Positions 32,213 to 44,518 of a DNA stretch of 64,000 nt are shown here, piece by piece. The translations under genes and the position numbers were made by a program. Numbering within the stretch: the stretch's first letter is position 1; the number at the start of each line of letters is the position of its first letter. The notes beneath the pieces were generated by a model that made no database searches, was not told the origin of the DNA, and was given only the letters and a program-made list of their open reading frames with translations. This DNA is from Biscogniauxia marginata (taxonomy: Eukaryota; Ascomycota; Sordariomycetes; Xylariales; Xylariaceae), in contig MU404112.1 of assembly GCA_022695795.1 (NCBI GenBank), forward strand, positions 205,493 to 269,492. Direction: 5' to 3'.

Positions 32213-33037
32213 ATGCAGCAAGAACAACTCAACATGAACCCCCCCGCGCTTAGTGCGGCTAAATCTCAGCTTCGCACGTTGATGAAGCAAAGACTGGCCA
32301 ACCTTACACAAGAATCTATAGCCTCCCAAAGTGAGTGAGTGGCCAACCTTCTAGCAGAGGTCACACTCGCTGATGTAAATATTTTAGGCACAAGGGTGCA
32401 GGAGTCACTGTCCAAATTCCAGCCATATATTGATGCAAAAGCCGTCGGTGTCTACCTGTCAATGCCTGGAGGTGAGCTCCAGACAGAGTCCGTTGTTAGG
32501 CACGCCATAGCTTCAGGCAAGCAAGTTTTCGTACCTTACCTGCATAGGTCCGGTCTACCTCCCGGCGAAGGGCCACCTAGGTTGATGGATATGGTGAGTT
32601 TAAAGGGCATACAAGACTATGAGTCTCTGCAGAGAGACAAATGGGGTATCCCGAGCGTTGACCCTGCCACCGTAAATGAACGGAAACGGAGCGTTGGTGA
32701 ACTCGGCGGGGAGAGATCCGAGGACATCTCGCTCGATTTGATCCTCATGCCCGGCGTGGCTTTCGATGTTGACCCAAAAACTGGCCATATTCGACGACTG
32801 GGCCACGGCAAGGGATTCTACGACTACTTCTTACATCGGTATGCGTTGGCCACAGCAGCAGAGAAAACATTAAATAGCCGCCCATCTGTATTGCTATATG
32901 CTCTAGCTCTGAAGGAACAGCTGCTCTCACCGGCCTCGGATGAGTCTGTCCCTGTTGGACCCCATGATCAACCAATAGATGGCCTCTTCCTCGGAGACGG
33001 CCAAATCAAAGAGTCTGCCGAAAACGGCAGAGATTGA
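32213..33037 (+). CDS. 5-formyltetrahydrofolate cyclo-ligase
   Basis: Two exons, 32213-32330 and 32388-33037, around a 57-bp intron; 255 aa. The enzyme (MTHFS; Fau1 in yeast) converts 5-formyl-THF to 5,10-methenyl-THF with ATP, returning a storage folate to one-carbon metabolism. The N-terminal helix LSAAKSQLRTLMKQRL carries the usual KxxLRxxxKxxL phosphate-contacting pattern. Downstream come VGVYLSMPGGELQTE, VFVPYL, LILMPGVAFDV and the nucleotide-binding RLGHGKGFYDYFL (about 194-206). An alternative start at 32234 (MNPPALSAA) is possible and leaves the domain intact. The gene converges on SmE with only 146 bp between stop codons. Confidence 0.92.
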
Positions 33038-33183
33038 GAAGAGCATGTCTTGACCACCGTCCCAGGTCCGTGACCATCATCCATGACGGCATCGTTCCAA
33101 ACTATCGTGAAAGTCTCGCCTCCTTGCTTGAATGAACCTAAGTGCTTGCTAACAGGTGCACATCGACCTTCCAGTCCTCATCT

Positions 33184-33587
33184 TCATACCGCTTCTTGGA
33201 TTAGCGACACATTATCACCCTTTAGCAGGATTTGTCCTACACAATTGTCAGCCTGGACAGTTATTTATGCTAGGTCTCATGTGTTCATACCCAGTGGCCT
33301 TCTCTGCTCCTCTGGGTTCGTCTTCGTAACCTGTTTCACTTCGACCGCATCGTCTACCACGAGGTTCATGAATTCATCGAAGCCCTGAACACGTAAACGT
33401 TAGAAATGTATATTTACACGTAGACTAGTCCACCAATCTTTACACGTACTCTGATCTTGCCCTCGATCCTAATCGACAATTGCTCGTACAGCCAGATCTT
33501 GACCGTGGCATGCGTCTGGAGAAGCTTGAAGATGAAGTTGATTGGCGGCAGCAAGACTTTGCGCGAACCTCCACCACGGCCAGCCAT
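33184..33587 (-). CDS. small nuclear ribonucleoprotein Sm E
   Basis: Three exons: 33450-33587, 33291-33384 and 33184-33236, with 65- and 54-bp introns; 94 aa, the normal length for SmE. It is one of seven Sm proteins forming the ring on U1, U2, U4 and U5 snRNAs for pre-mRNA splicing. Sm1 motif: INFIFKLLQTHATVKIWLYE (16-35), GKIRGFDEFMNLVVDDAVEV. Sm2 motif: GQILLKGDNVSLIQ near the C terminus. Both introns fall inside the Sm fold at codons where splicing restores the motif exactly, so the model is secure. Longer frames on either strand here are only shadows. Confidence 0.95.
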
Positions 33588-34417
33588 TTTGTCTGTCTAC
33601 CGGAATATACACCGAGCGTGTTGCGAGTCGAAGCGTAAATGGAAGGAAATGCCAGGGAAGACGGGGGGTGGCCGGATACTAGAAGTTCCAAAGTCGCGAT
33701 GGGTTTGGCAGTAGGTATTTGGCAAGGCTGAGGCTTGAAAACACAAGGTACAAATATGAGGTACCTACCGACAGGTACGAAGTAACGCCGTTTCTCCGTG
33801 CTGAGATAGGCCCACCAAAATAGCCTGCACCCCCAAAATTGTCTTTTCAGCCAATCGTGGCAAAAGGACTCCTTCAACTTACACCACACTAGCTACTTTT
33901 GTAACCATCCTTCTAAATGCATAAGAGAGGCCATTCTTGCCATTTCCTCGATACCTAGTTATCCTTTTAGTAGGAATTAACCCCGAATTATTGCATAGGT
34001 ATATTAGGTACCTGTCATTTTCCATATCATCATTTGTGGAGACCCGCAGGTGTAGCCTCCTCGCCACAATTCACCCCTCCATCGCGCAAGCATCAGCCAC
34101 CTAACAAAAACTCACATAGCAACCTGGGAACGACGGTTCGACATTCGTTATTTCTCCTTAGCCCCTCCGCCCTCTTTCTTTCCAGCTTTCTTGTCTCCAC
34201 AGGACAGCCATCGTAGTCCTTCGCCCATCCTCTCTGGGGCTACTCTTCTCTTCTGCCTTTTATGCGGGCTAAATCACCGTGGTAATATTTTAATACGCCT
34301 TTTTCATTTTTATCGACTCCCGCGACCACTCGAGAACTGGCGACTGTTGCCAAGATTGCCGACCACGCCGCTGTGCCCACCCCCAACTCTTGAGCTGCCC
34401 GATACAAGTTGCGCGTG
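33588..34417. other. 830 bp divergent promoter region (SmE / Mtr10)
   Basis: No supportable gene. Short open frames here have no family features. The CT-rich stretch at about 34140-34260 looks like the leader of the Mtr10 gene. Confidence 0.55.
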
Positions 34418-37400
34418 ATGGCTACGAATGGGTCGCAGCAGGCTTTCGCGCCTGAGGATGTGCTTCAGGCTATGTTGACCATGCGGGGTGGGGACTCGGA
34501 CAAGAAGAAGAAAGCACACGATTATCTCGAGAGTTTCCAAAAATCTGTCAGTCTATCTCGTCCCGTCTCGTCTCGCCTCATTATATACTACCGACGCCCT
34601 CCAAACTGCAGCAGGATTCATATGCTGACGTGTTGCGCAGCCCGTGGCCTGGACCACGACTATAACGATACTGCAGTCGAATGCTGAAGCCGACGTCAAG
34701 CTATTCGCCGCGACGACCCTGAGAGGAAAGGTGAGGAGCCTCGCTCGGCCGTGCTAGCGATTACAGCTGACCAGGCCATCTTCGATTAGATCACATTTGA
34801 CCTCGCAACCCAAGTACCTGCGGCAGAGCTTCTAGCTGTACGAACCCAGTTATTGGCGCTCCTCAAGCTGCATGCGCCAGGTCCGAGACCCATCAGAGTT
34901 CAGCTCTGCGTGTGTCTGGCCATTCTGGCCATACAGATGAAGGATTGGAAGGATGTTCTCCCCGTCGTGGTATCCTCGCTCGGTAGTGACGTCGAAAGCC
35001 ACGCATGCATACTGGACTTCCTCAGAGTCCTACCGGAAGAGGTGACCGAGGGACGCAAGATCACCTTGACAGTACGTGGATCGAAACAAATACACCAGCA
35101 CGACCTCTGCCATTTATCGTTCGGCGGCGCTCCGTGGTGGTACGGCACGAATTGGATTGCAATCTAATCGGTTATCATTTTAGGAAGAAGAACTTAGCCA
35201 GAGAACGACCGAGCTACTAGGAGACAACGCACCACAAGTGGTCCAACTCTTAATGAACTATGCACATTCATCTCGTAAGCCTTAACCCCTTCCGACTCGC
35301 ACATACTGTTTTGGCTAACGGCCGTTTGATAGCTGCAGCGGCCACTAATCCACAGCTCCTCGAGTGTATAACGTCTTGGCTGCGCGAGGTTCCTGTCAAG
35401 GAAGTAGTTAATTCGCCATTGTTAAACATCATCTTCAACGCTCTAGAGACAGATGCCTCTTTCCAAGAAGCCGCCGAATGTGTTTCGACCATGGTCAGGG
35501 AGACGAGGGACGTGGATGACAACATTGAAACCATCCAAGTACTTTTACCTAGAATTCTCGCCTTGAGGTCGAAGATTCAGAAAGTAGTTGACGACGAGGA
35601 TGTCGAATCCTACAAATCTTTGACAAGGGTACTCTCTGACGCTGGTGTCTCGTGGGTTATTGCCATCGTACGTGAGACTAGCCATTTCAGGCCCCTAGTC
35701 GATGCCATCCTCGAGTGTGCAGCGAGAGACAAAGACAGAGATGTCATCGAATACACTTTCGATTTCTGGTATGAGCTTAAGCAGTATCTCGTTCTAGAAC
35801 GATATATACAAGCACGGGTCGAACTTGTGGATGTCTATTCGAAGCTAGTTGACATCCTTCTTAACCACCTGGAGTATCCCGAATCCGAAACTGGCAATGA
35901 GAAAGACCTGTTTGATGGAGATCGGGAGGCAGAGGAGAAGTTCCGTGAATTCAGACATCAAATGGGCGACACCCTCAAAGACTCGTGCGAAGTTATGGGA
36001 GTTACCGAATGTCTGACCAAGGTTCTCGATGCCATTAAAATCTGGATGCAACAGTACGCCGGTCTAGCAAATGGTGCCACGGTACCCCATTGGCAAAAGT
36101 TGGAAGCGCCATTATTCGCCATGCGTGCGATGGGCCGCATGGTAGATAAAGACGAGAGCATTGTTCTGCCACAGTTGATGCCCCTATTGGTACAGATGCC
36201 GAGCCACGAGAAGCTGCGCTTCGCAACTATTATGGTTCTGGGTAGATATACAGAATGGACCTCCGCTCACCCCGACTTTTTAAGTCCACAGTTCAACTAC
36301 ATCGTATCCTCTTTTGAGACCGATTCAAAAGAGATCGTTCGAGCTGCAGCCATGGCTATCAAATACTTCTGTACGGACTGCAAGCATCTTCTGAGCGAAC
36401 AGGTCCTCCAGCTGCAACAGTTCTACGATCAAATCCTGGATAAGCTCCCCGAGGTTAGCCAGGAAGAAATCACCGAGGGAGTTGCGAGCGTCGTTTCGGT
36501 GCAGCCGAAGGATGAAATATTTAAGCTCCTCAAGCTTTTCTGCGAGCCTCTAGTTCAGAGACTAATGGTAAAGGCGAATAACGCGACGGACGACGACGGA
36601 AAGCTTGCAGTTGCCGATCACCTACAGCTAATCACGCTTTTTGTCCAGCTTGTTGTCGTTGTCCCGCCGGTCGAGAAGGGCGAAGAAGACCCCGCAGTCA
36701 AATACTGGCAAGAGGTTTTCCCAATTTTGGCCAAGATCTTGGAGAACTTTATAGACTTCTCGCCCATCTGCGAGAGAGTCTGCCGCTGTTGGAGAATCAT
36801 GGTGATATCTCATAGAGGAGCCATGGCGCCAATCCTGCCAGACATGGCAAATAAATTGGCTAGTGGATTCGCCGCATCGAAGCAAGGCTGTTTCCTATGG
36901 GTTACCGGCGCCATTCTGCGAGAGTTCTCCGATGATCGGGAGCATGTCGATCAGGCAATGACTGAACACATATATGTGTTCTTCGAGGCTCAGGCGACGA
37001 ATGTGCTACGGTTCCTAAGCGAACTCTCACCGCAAGAACTACCCGACGTTACTGAGGATTTCTTCCGGCTTGTGGTCGACGGTCTGCTGTACTACCCGCA
37101 GAAATTCATACCCTCTCCACTTTTTACCCCTATTTTTGAGGCGGCCATTTCGGTGCTAGTGTTGGAGCAGCGTGAGCCCGTGTCTGCCACTCTCCATTAC
37201 ATCCGCGACGTTCTTGCATGGGGTGCCAAGTACTCACCCTCTTCCTACGAGCACCTTTCGCCGTCGGTTGCGGAACAGCTGAGGAGCCTCGTGAAGCAGT
37301 TATTGCTGGCTCAAGGCGGAATGTTGATTAAGCGTATTCTCGCCGGCATGATGATAACTTTCCCGGGCGACTGCTTTGCCGATGCTAGTGGCGCGCTACT

Positions 37401-37665
37401 CACCCTATTCGAGGTTTTGCCAGAGCAGACGGTAGCGTGGGTGGATCAAACACTCCGTATACTCCCGGAAGGCACCGTCACTCCAATCGAAGTCGACCGA
37501 CTCATGACGAAGATCCGGGAAAAGCTCAGCGCCAACGATAGCGGCGATGTCCGACAAATCCGTTCGATTATGCAGGATTTCACTAATACATATCGAAGGA
37601 GATATGTTGCGCCTCGAGATGGGCTAGGTCAATTAGAAGGATCCCGGTTCCGTTTTGCCGGTTAA
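34418..37665 (+). CDS. importin-beta-like nuclear import receptor Mtr10 (transportin-SR)
   Basis: Five exons: 34418-34546, 34641-34730, 34790-35071, 35184-35274 and 35333-37665. Introns are 94, 59, 112 and 58 bp; total 974 aa, close to yeast Mtr10. It begins with an importin-N-like segment (DVLQAMLTMRGGDSDKKKKA, then FQKSPVAWTTTITILQS and FAATTLRGKITFDL) and continues as HEAT repeats throughout, for example LRFATIMVLGRYTEW and FSPICERVCRCWRIMV. Mtr10/transportin-3 carries SR-type RNA-binding proteins such as Npl3 into the nucleus and is released by RanGTP; yeast Mtr10 is also needed in tRNA retrograde import. The start at 34418 lies just after a GCGTG context. All four splice joins keep the Mtr10-type sequence in frame. 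Confidence 0.92.
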
Positions 37666-39238
37666 CATCAGCCCACGTCCTCACTTTGGGCGCAGTATAT
37701 AGTCACTGCCAATCGTACCGGTCAATAACTTCTCGCCCTCGCGTGTATATGGTGCGTCCGGGTTTCCAGTCCCGATCCACAATAGCTGGTAGCTGGTAGT
37801 AGATTAGGGGTGGATGAAGGCAAAATAATAAGATGTTGCTGCTGTGTGTGTTATTAAGAAAAAGGCTGGCTGGCTTACGAGGACGGGCTTTTTTGCGTGA
37901 GGGGGGTAAGAGAAAGAAAGAAAGAGCTGTTCAACTAACTAACTACCTACCTAGGTAGCTGTTTTACTGGGACGCGAAATGGGATATGATACGGTTGGAG
38001 GTTGCGAGGTGGGGAATGATAGTTGATACCTTAGGTACCTTACCTGAAGACTAGATAATTGCGCGGTCTTCTCTCGCGGCAGCTCTAGTTCTGTACATAT
38101 TGCCCACTTCTTTAGTCGCTGCCTCTACATAAATAGAGATTGGGACCATGAAATTCTCGATGTCTACCTACTCTCTATATATATGCTATAAGGTACGACT
38201 AAGCCCAACCTCCCAGCCCCTATTTACGGCCTTGTTGTATCTTGGGGGTATATTCCCCTTATTGATGATTTCTTGATAGAATGAACGAACACATTTCTAT
38301 AATAGACTATTGCTCATCTGAAATATAGAACGTAGCCGTTAGATATTAGTGCACGTATTTAGCTGGATTTCGTTAGACACGGGCATGTTTATCCACAGAT
38401 TCTAATCCGTATAGTGCTATACACACGACACAATCAAATGACCGACAAAGTCAGCACCGAGATTTGCGAGCAATACAAGTCGGCCGTGTCGTGTAACCCG
38501 TGTGATGAATCTGTTGCGGGGTGGTAAAGGCGTTGTTCGGTATAAGCTTTATGAGGTGCGACTATAATTAGGTAGGGAGGCAACTAAACCCATTACTTAC
38601 ATAGTTCTACCTAGCTACTACATGTAACGTGAGCATCACTAAGTATATATATTTAGAGAGAGGGGGGGGGGGGAAGGAGAGGGGGGGAGAGCCAAGTTTC
38701 TCATTTCCCAGCAAGGCTCTGTAAAGCTCAGTCTCTATTTTCAAAGGGGGTTCTTCTTTTTCTATGCACCTCAAGCGGGCTTTCTAATACTTCAATTACC
38801 CCTCAGGTGTTTGGTTGCCTTGCAAAAGTTCCCCCAACTTTATCTTCAGCTGTAGTTGTAAGTGGTCAGATACGTCCTTCAGGTTGGTTGTACAGTGAGG
38901 CGCCATGCTCGTTCGGGGGAATTCAGATCCGCAGATGGGAAGAATGGAACCAAATGCAGGTGCTGGGAGGCCTTTTGCGTCGCAAAGTACCCCGTCACTC
39001 GCAATTTCCTTTTATATATCGTTTGTTGCTCTTCCATGATGCGCACACGTTTACCTTCCCTGTCTCTCAAATATCTCGGTTACAAATTTACAGGCCCCAT
39101 ATCCTCTTCTTCTACAACTTTTTTTTTTCAACATCCATCGCCTAATAGTCCCCTTCCTGACCCGAGCCGGTTGCGGCCTTGAGATTGACCTCCTAAGAAT
39201 CTAGTGGCATTAAGGCCGAGCCTACCACACCTGTAGCA
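37666..39238. other. 1.6 kb intergenic stretch
   Basis: No supportable gene. Includes CTACCTACCTAGGTAG at 37943-37958 and a 12-G run at 38662-38673 on a purine-rich stretch. Frames of about 105-112 codons at 38807-39182 lie directly upstream of the ankyrin gene and look like its leader. Confidence 0.55.
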
Positions 39239-42200
39239 ATGTCGCCTATAGAGACACCCGGTCCGGCCTTCGCAGCCGATCTACCTGGCAGTCTTCCGAT
39301 GATACATGGACTAGAAGACACATCCTCGCTAGTCGGCAAGAGCCAGCACTCTCGAGCAGAATGGGAAGCTATAAAGAACATCATAGAAATCTACTACGTG
39401 GACAATAATTACACTCTTCCCGCCCTTATGGGCATCTTGTCAGAGGAGCCTTGGAATTTCCATGCATCGTGAGTGTCCTCTCTCTCTATTCTACAGGTTC
39501 GCTATAGGATAATACTAAAGACGTAAAGGCAAAAAATGTTCAAGACGCAATTTAAGCGATGGGGATTTGAAAAGAATGTAACTAAGAATCGGGTCCGCGA
39601 ACTTCTTCGACCCGACATAATAAGGAATGGCGCCCGAAAGGCCATCGGCATAGACCGTATTGATAGATATCTCAAGCGGAAGAAACTACAAAAGAAAGAA
39701 GACAGTATGCCCCCTCCGCCTCCGCCCCGGGACAGTACAAATATCCCGGACATCCCGGAGCTCGGTGGCAGAAATACTATCTCGGAAATTTCGGAGCTTG
39801 ATAGTACACCTATCAACCTTCAGGAGCCCTGTGAGTTTGCTGCAAAGGGCAATAACAAATACCGCCTTGCTTTTCACGATACGTAAGTCTAAAATGATGC
39901 TCAAATTTTTCTACATGAACTAATGATTACCAGCGAAGGGCTCAATCAAGAAAACTTCACATCGATTGGGCCGTTTTCCGAGAGCGTATATAGGGCGGAC
40001 TCATGGGGCTCACAGGAGTACTATGAATTTAATACGAGTTTAAGAAAGTGTGGCAATGGGTGTGCTTGTCGGTCTCTCAGTCCTGGAACCCATGCCTTTC
40101 ACGTCGTAATTGTCCGGCCACACAGTATCCGGGTTGAGATTTTAAGTCGTGAACTACTTTCTACTCTCATCGACATCGCCAAATTCTACCCAGAAGATAT
40201 GGCCAGGGTGAAGTTTAACCCAAGTATAGGTGCATATTCAGAATATGTTGATGGCCTCGCGCTTCTACGCTCGTATCGATGCCTAAAGGAGAGCCTACCC
40301 GTCGGTAGCAGTGCCAGAGGTTTTTCATTCACAAAAGGGTGGCATGAACTCCGGCTTCTAGTCGAAGGCTTCTTGGAAGACGGTAATATCTGGTCTCTTT
40401 TCCGATACGAAAAGCTTCAGTCAACAGGTGTCCTTGATAGGGAACTCTTGAGATTGTTCATGAGACAGAGGCTATTACGTGGCATTCAAAGCCTCGATAA
40501 TGGATTTCAAGCCGTCGAGAATTCAGCTGGTCTAGGCTCAATGGAGCTGGACTCAATAGTGCAGTATGACCACAACCACGGCCTCGGAACGCTAGATACT
40601 ATCTCAACAGACTCTAGCGGACGAGAAAGCAATGAAACACAGACGGTGATCGACGAATCCGTGTTAGATTACGATGAATTCGCTACCTATGGCTTCCTTC
40701 CAACCAACCACAACATTGCAGGCTTCTACGACTTATCACGACCCCAACCGTTATTGCCGCAGTTGATAGGGAGTGTCCATAACATTGACATTCTACCCCT
40801 AGAAACCCTCAACGGTGGCCTTGGCTCGGTGGATACTCCCGCGGAGCTATTCGGCGAGTGGTATACACAGACCGAACTTGACGATAATCTGGTCTCTGCT
40901 TGCCATTCAGGGACGACAGAAACAGCTCGATCATTGATCGCTCTTGGAGCTAATGTAAATGCATACACCGCATTCGATGAGAACCGGTGTACTCCAACTA
41001 TCGCGGCTATTGAATCCAACCACAGTGAGATTGTTCATCTACTGATACAAGAAGGGGCGAAACTGAATCTGAGAGCACTGTCACAAAAGCACATGGAAGC
41101 CTTTGAGTATACGCCTATCTACGCTGCCGTTCACCTGGGTAATTATGAGCTGGTCAAATCGCTTCTAGATAATGGTGCAGACATCAACGCTTTCAGCACT
41201 ATCCAGACACCTGGCCGTACCTCCAACTTGACTGCTTTAACAGAAGCAGCAAAAGGTAATCGACAAGAGATATTTGAATTGCTACTAATGAAGGATACAA
41301 CCTTCCAAACCGGCCTGAAATCTATTGAGTTCGTCCCTCCGGGCAACTCCTCGGCTGCGCGCAGATCCGATAATTTGATATCTGCAGCATCTACCGGGAA
41401 CACGGCTGGTATCCTTGAAGCACTGAGAACCGGATCAAATATTAATGCAGTATCATTTCGAGGTACTGCGCTTAGTGCCGCTGCTCGGAAAAAGAAAGGC
41501 CAGGCTATTAAAATGCTGCTTAAACATGGCGCCAACGTGCAGGTCACGATTCTATACCTCACCCGCTCCGGATTTCATAAAACATCAGAAAGACTGCTTA
41601 AGATTGTATATGGCAGTGACAGCAATTTTCAGAATCTCCATAAACGGTTTATACATCAGTACAAGCAGGTCTCACGGGCCTGTACAGAGTCCAACGCTGC
41701 CAACCTTCAGGTCTTCAGCCGGCAAAATCCTAGTTACCGCCGTGCGTGGTCTACCGGAATAGACATCATGAAGAAAGTATGTAATGGTGATGCTCCAACT
41801 GAGGTATCTGACACAGCGGCATTCCTTGCCGTGGCGCGAGCTATTGCAGAAACCCTAGTTGGCTCTATCGGAGATATGACCATGATCGACAAGTTCGACA
41901 ACGATCTCTCGCGCTGGCAGCAGCTTTTCCCCTTCGAAGAAGATTTGCTATCGTATCGAAAGGTTGTGCAGCTGGTCTGGGAGGTCAAGCTCAGTGAAGC
42001 AATTTTCTATGACACTGACATTGAAGACCAAGAGACTCTAGATCGTTTCCGCGACCTTATTTCAATGCTAATTAATGGCGCGTGTGAGCCACTCGGCCTC
42101 GACGGCCACGGGTTCCATAGCCTTGACTCGAGTATGTTCAGGTGGCGTAAAGAGAAAGCTGCCAGTATCAACACGATACCCTGCGGCCCACGCTTTGGCA

Positions 42201-42517
42201 ATATCCTGCAGAGTTCTGGAGACGATCCCGTTACCCCTACCCAGCGGCTTGAACTCAGAGATAGGGGATATTCCTTAGCATATCCAGAACCAAATAGTTT
42301 CGGAAATATCGGCATGGTTACAGCTCCGCAGCGGAACATGCATAGACATTCAGACTATCTCCCGGGAGCTAATAGAGTCGCTGAGTCCTTGATCAGGGGT
42401 GCTATCTTTGCCATAACGTTCACATTCTTACGAGGTACGCCACGGTCCTACCCGATCTATCCTCCTTCCTTTTACATGGTTCTCATTCCCATCACACTAC
42501 CAATCTTCAGGAAATAG
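39239..42517 (+). CDS. Clr5-domain ankyrin-repeat protein
   Basis: Exons 39239-39468, 39529-39882 and 39934-42517, with 60- and 51-bp introns; 1,055 aa if it stops at 42517. Residues about 38-94 are a Clr5 domain (AEWEAIKNIIEIYYVDNNYTL, broken here by intron 1, then FKTQFKRWGFEKN). A basic region and a poly-Pro stretch (PPPPPP) follow. A fungal-specific middle runs to about 520. Ankyrin repeats span about 523-735, including ARSLIALGANVNA, IVHLLIQEGAKLN, LVKSLLDNGADINA and AIKMLLKHGANVQ. The C-terminal third is unrecognised. Clr5 is named after a fission-yeast silencing factor, so a DNA- or chromatin-linked role is possible but is inference. The last 27 codons may be read-through of an intron: a GT at 42435 and an AG at 42559-42560 would join to a frame ending at 42844. 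Confidence 0.78.
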
Positions 42518-42560
42518 TTAACTGTTAGTCTAGTAATCCAACGAACACTGGGTATATCAG

Positions 42561-42844
42561 GATCCCTAGGTGATCTTGTCGGCGCCGGGACTCTCGCACA
42601 GCGAATGTCTGCTTTCCGCCGCTACTTTATTCTGCCTTCAATTCACTTCACCGTATCATGCGCGCTGTTTACGTCAGAGCAAAGCGTACCCAGCACCTCG
42701 AGCAATCCCGTTATACCCCCGGATGTGACTAGCCCGCCAGTGGTAGCGTCCTCAACGTCGTTGCCACCGTCACGTTGTCTGCCCACCGAACAGCCGTCAC
42801 AGCAATGGTATAATTTGCTAGGTCACGGTGGCTATTGGATGTAG
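42561..42844 (+). other. possible alternative last exon of the Clr5-ankyrin gene
   Basis: After an ATATCAG acceptor the frame matching a donor at 42435 (CGAG/GTACGC) stays open for 94 codons to a TAA-type stop at 42842-42844, encoding a Ser/Pro-rich tail with SLGDLVGAGTLAQRM at its start. The donor is weak. I cannot decide between this and termination at 42517. Confidence 0.35.
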
Positions 42845-44518
42845 AAGCGAGAGGGTGGTACAAGCATACCTAGGTTAAATATCACTGCAATTGGTGTGTA
42901 GAGGGAGCCTAAGCACATTTCCACTGGCTTTGTAAAATTGGTTTCCTTGATTTCTGGTTAGCATTTCTGGTGGTATATATCTCGTTACGTTTCTGTTACC
43001 AAGCTTACATGCAATATGGTGTTATTTAGCAATGAATATCGCATGTCGTGACGATCTCTTTATTTATATACACCTGAATCAATATTAGTAAACAGTTTAA
43101 TATCTCTATATACTTCCTTACTCACTCAGCTAAGTTGACTTACACACTAGGTCAACCTAGATAAAGGAATAGGATATTTTAATCATATTGACAGTATTAT
43201 TTACACATGTCGCTTCGCTTAAGCTCGGGTGTATATATGGACATGTTACTCTATGAGCTAGAGCAGCACTTTACTCTAGAATATTGTTTTTGTTAAACAG
43301 TCTTTTTAGAAGGGAAAAAAGGGGAAAAGATAAAGAAGAAGTACAAAAAAATAAAAGGCTTTCAAGGGCTCCTTTAGAGGCTCCTTTAATAGGTGGTAGT
43401 GTGACTCGTATTAACTATAAGCCAGAGAGGTTAACAAGGGTTATCATAAGTACAGTCTTCATTGGGAACAAAGGTGTTATTTCGTAAGTATCTTAAGAGA
43501 CAAACTATTCCTGATGTATATTAGTTATTACAGCTCTTTGCATAATATCATCACCATCATTGATACCTTCCATTCATTACCCACAATACCGCAAGACTTC
43601 GTGACGAAAACGCGAGCGAATCCGTTTTTAACTCTTAACTACCCAAGGTACCTACCTACATTCTTTCTCGCCCAGTTTACTCCTACCTTGCTTGCCTACT
43701 AACCAAGATATACTTGGCCATCAACTCAGATTCACCAATTAAAATCTCATCCTTGTCTTTCCCTCGTAAGCACTCACTTTACTTACTTCGAAAATAGGAA
43801 TAAAGTCTATAAAGGAAAAGAGAGGAAATAACCAGAGAAATAAATAAAAAGGCAAGTTAAGCACCTTTAAATCAAACCCCTTTCTTATTTAAACCTAGGT
43901 ACCTTTTTACTATACCTTCCTGCTCCTTTCACATTGAAACCTCCGACAATAGACATGAAGATTCTTGAAAAAAAAATATGAAGCGGGATATTTTATTAAA
44001 AGTGTTGTTTACTATCCCTCAAGCCTCCTGAACGAGATCGTGATTAACCTAGGTTAGACAGTAACGATCGACTAGGAAATTTCACCATAGTAGTACTTTT
44101 ACAAGTTTCTATTCTTTTCCCTTTTTCTAAGATGTTTCAATTACGCACATTTTTTTGAAGCATGGAGTCTTTCCACTGAGGTTAGGCCAAAACTTGGAAC
44201 AGTCACAATTGTCACACGTAGTCCCTATGAAACATATCACGTTTTCACACGGCACAATTATTCATCTAACTCGTAGTCAATTGCGTCGAAAATATAGAGA
44301 AACCAGGTAGACGGATAGTAGCTCATGAAAGTTCCCACGCTCAGTGCTTTCGTATAAGCTTTTCTGTATCCACGGCCGCAGGTCAGCTTTGTTGACCTCA
44401 GAGACTTTGTATCATCTCTATAACACTGATCAAGACAGAAACAATGCGCCGAGCCGTCTCATGATATTCGCCAAGATTGGCATGGGGTCGTAGTCTATAA
44501 GCAGAGAGGGGAATCTTT
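42845..44518. other. 1.7 kb spacer between convergent genes
   Basis: AT-rich, no supportable gene. At 43261-43500 an A-rich, low-complexity patch with an internal near-repeat (GGGCTCCTTTAGAGGCTCCTTTA) might be a decayed element. ACCTACCT words occur near 43650. Confidence 0.55.
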
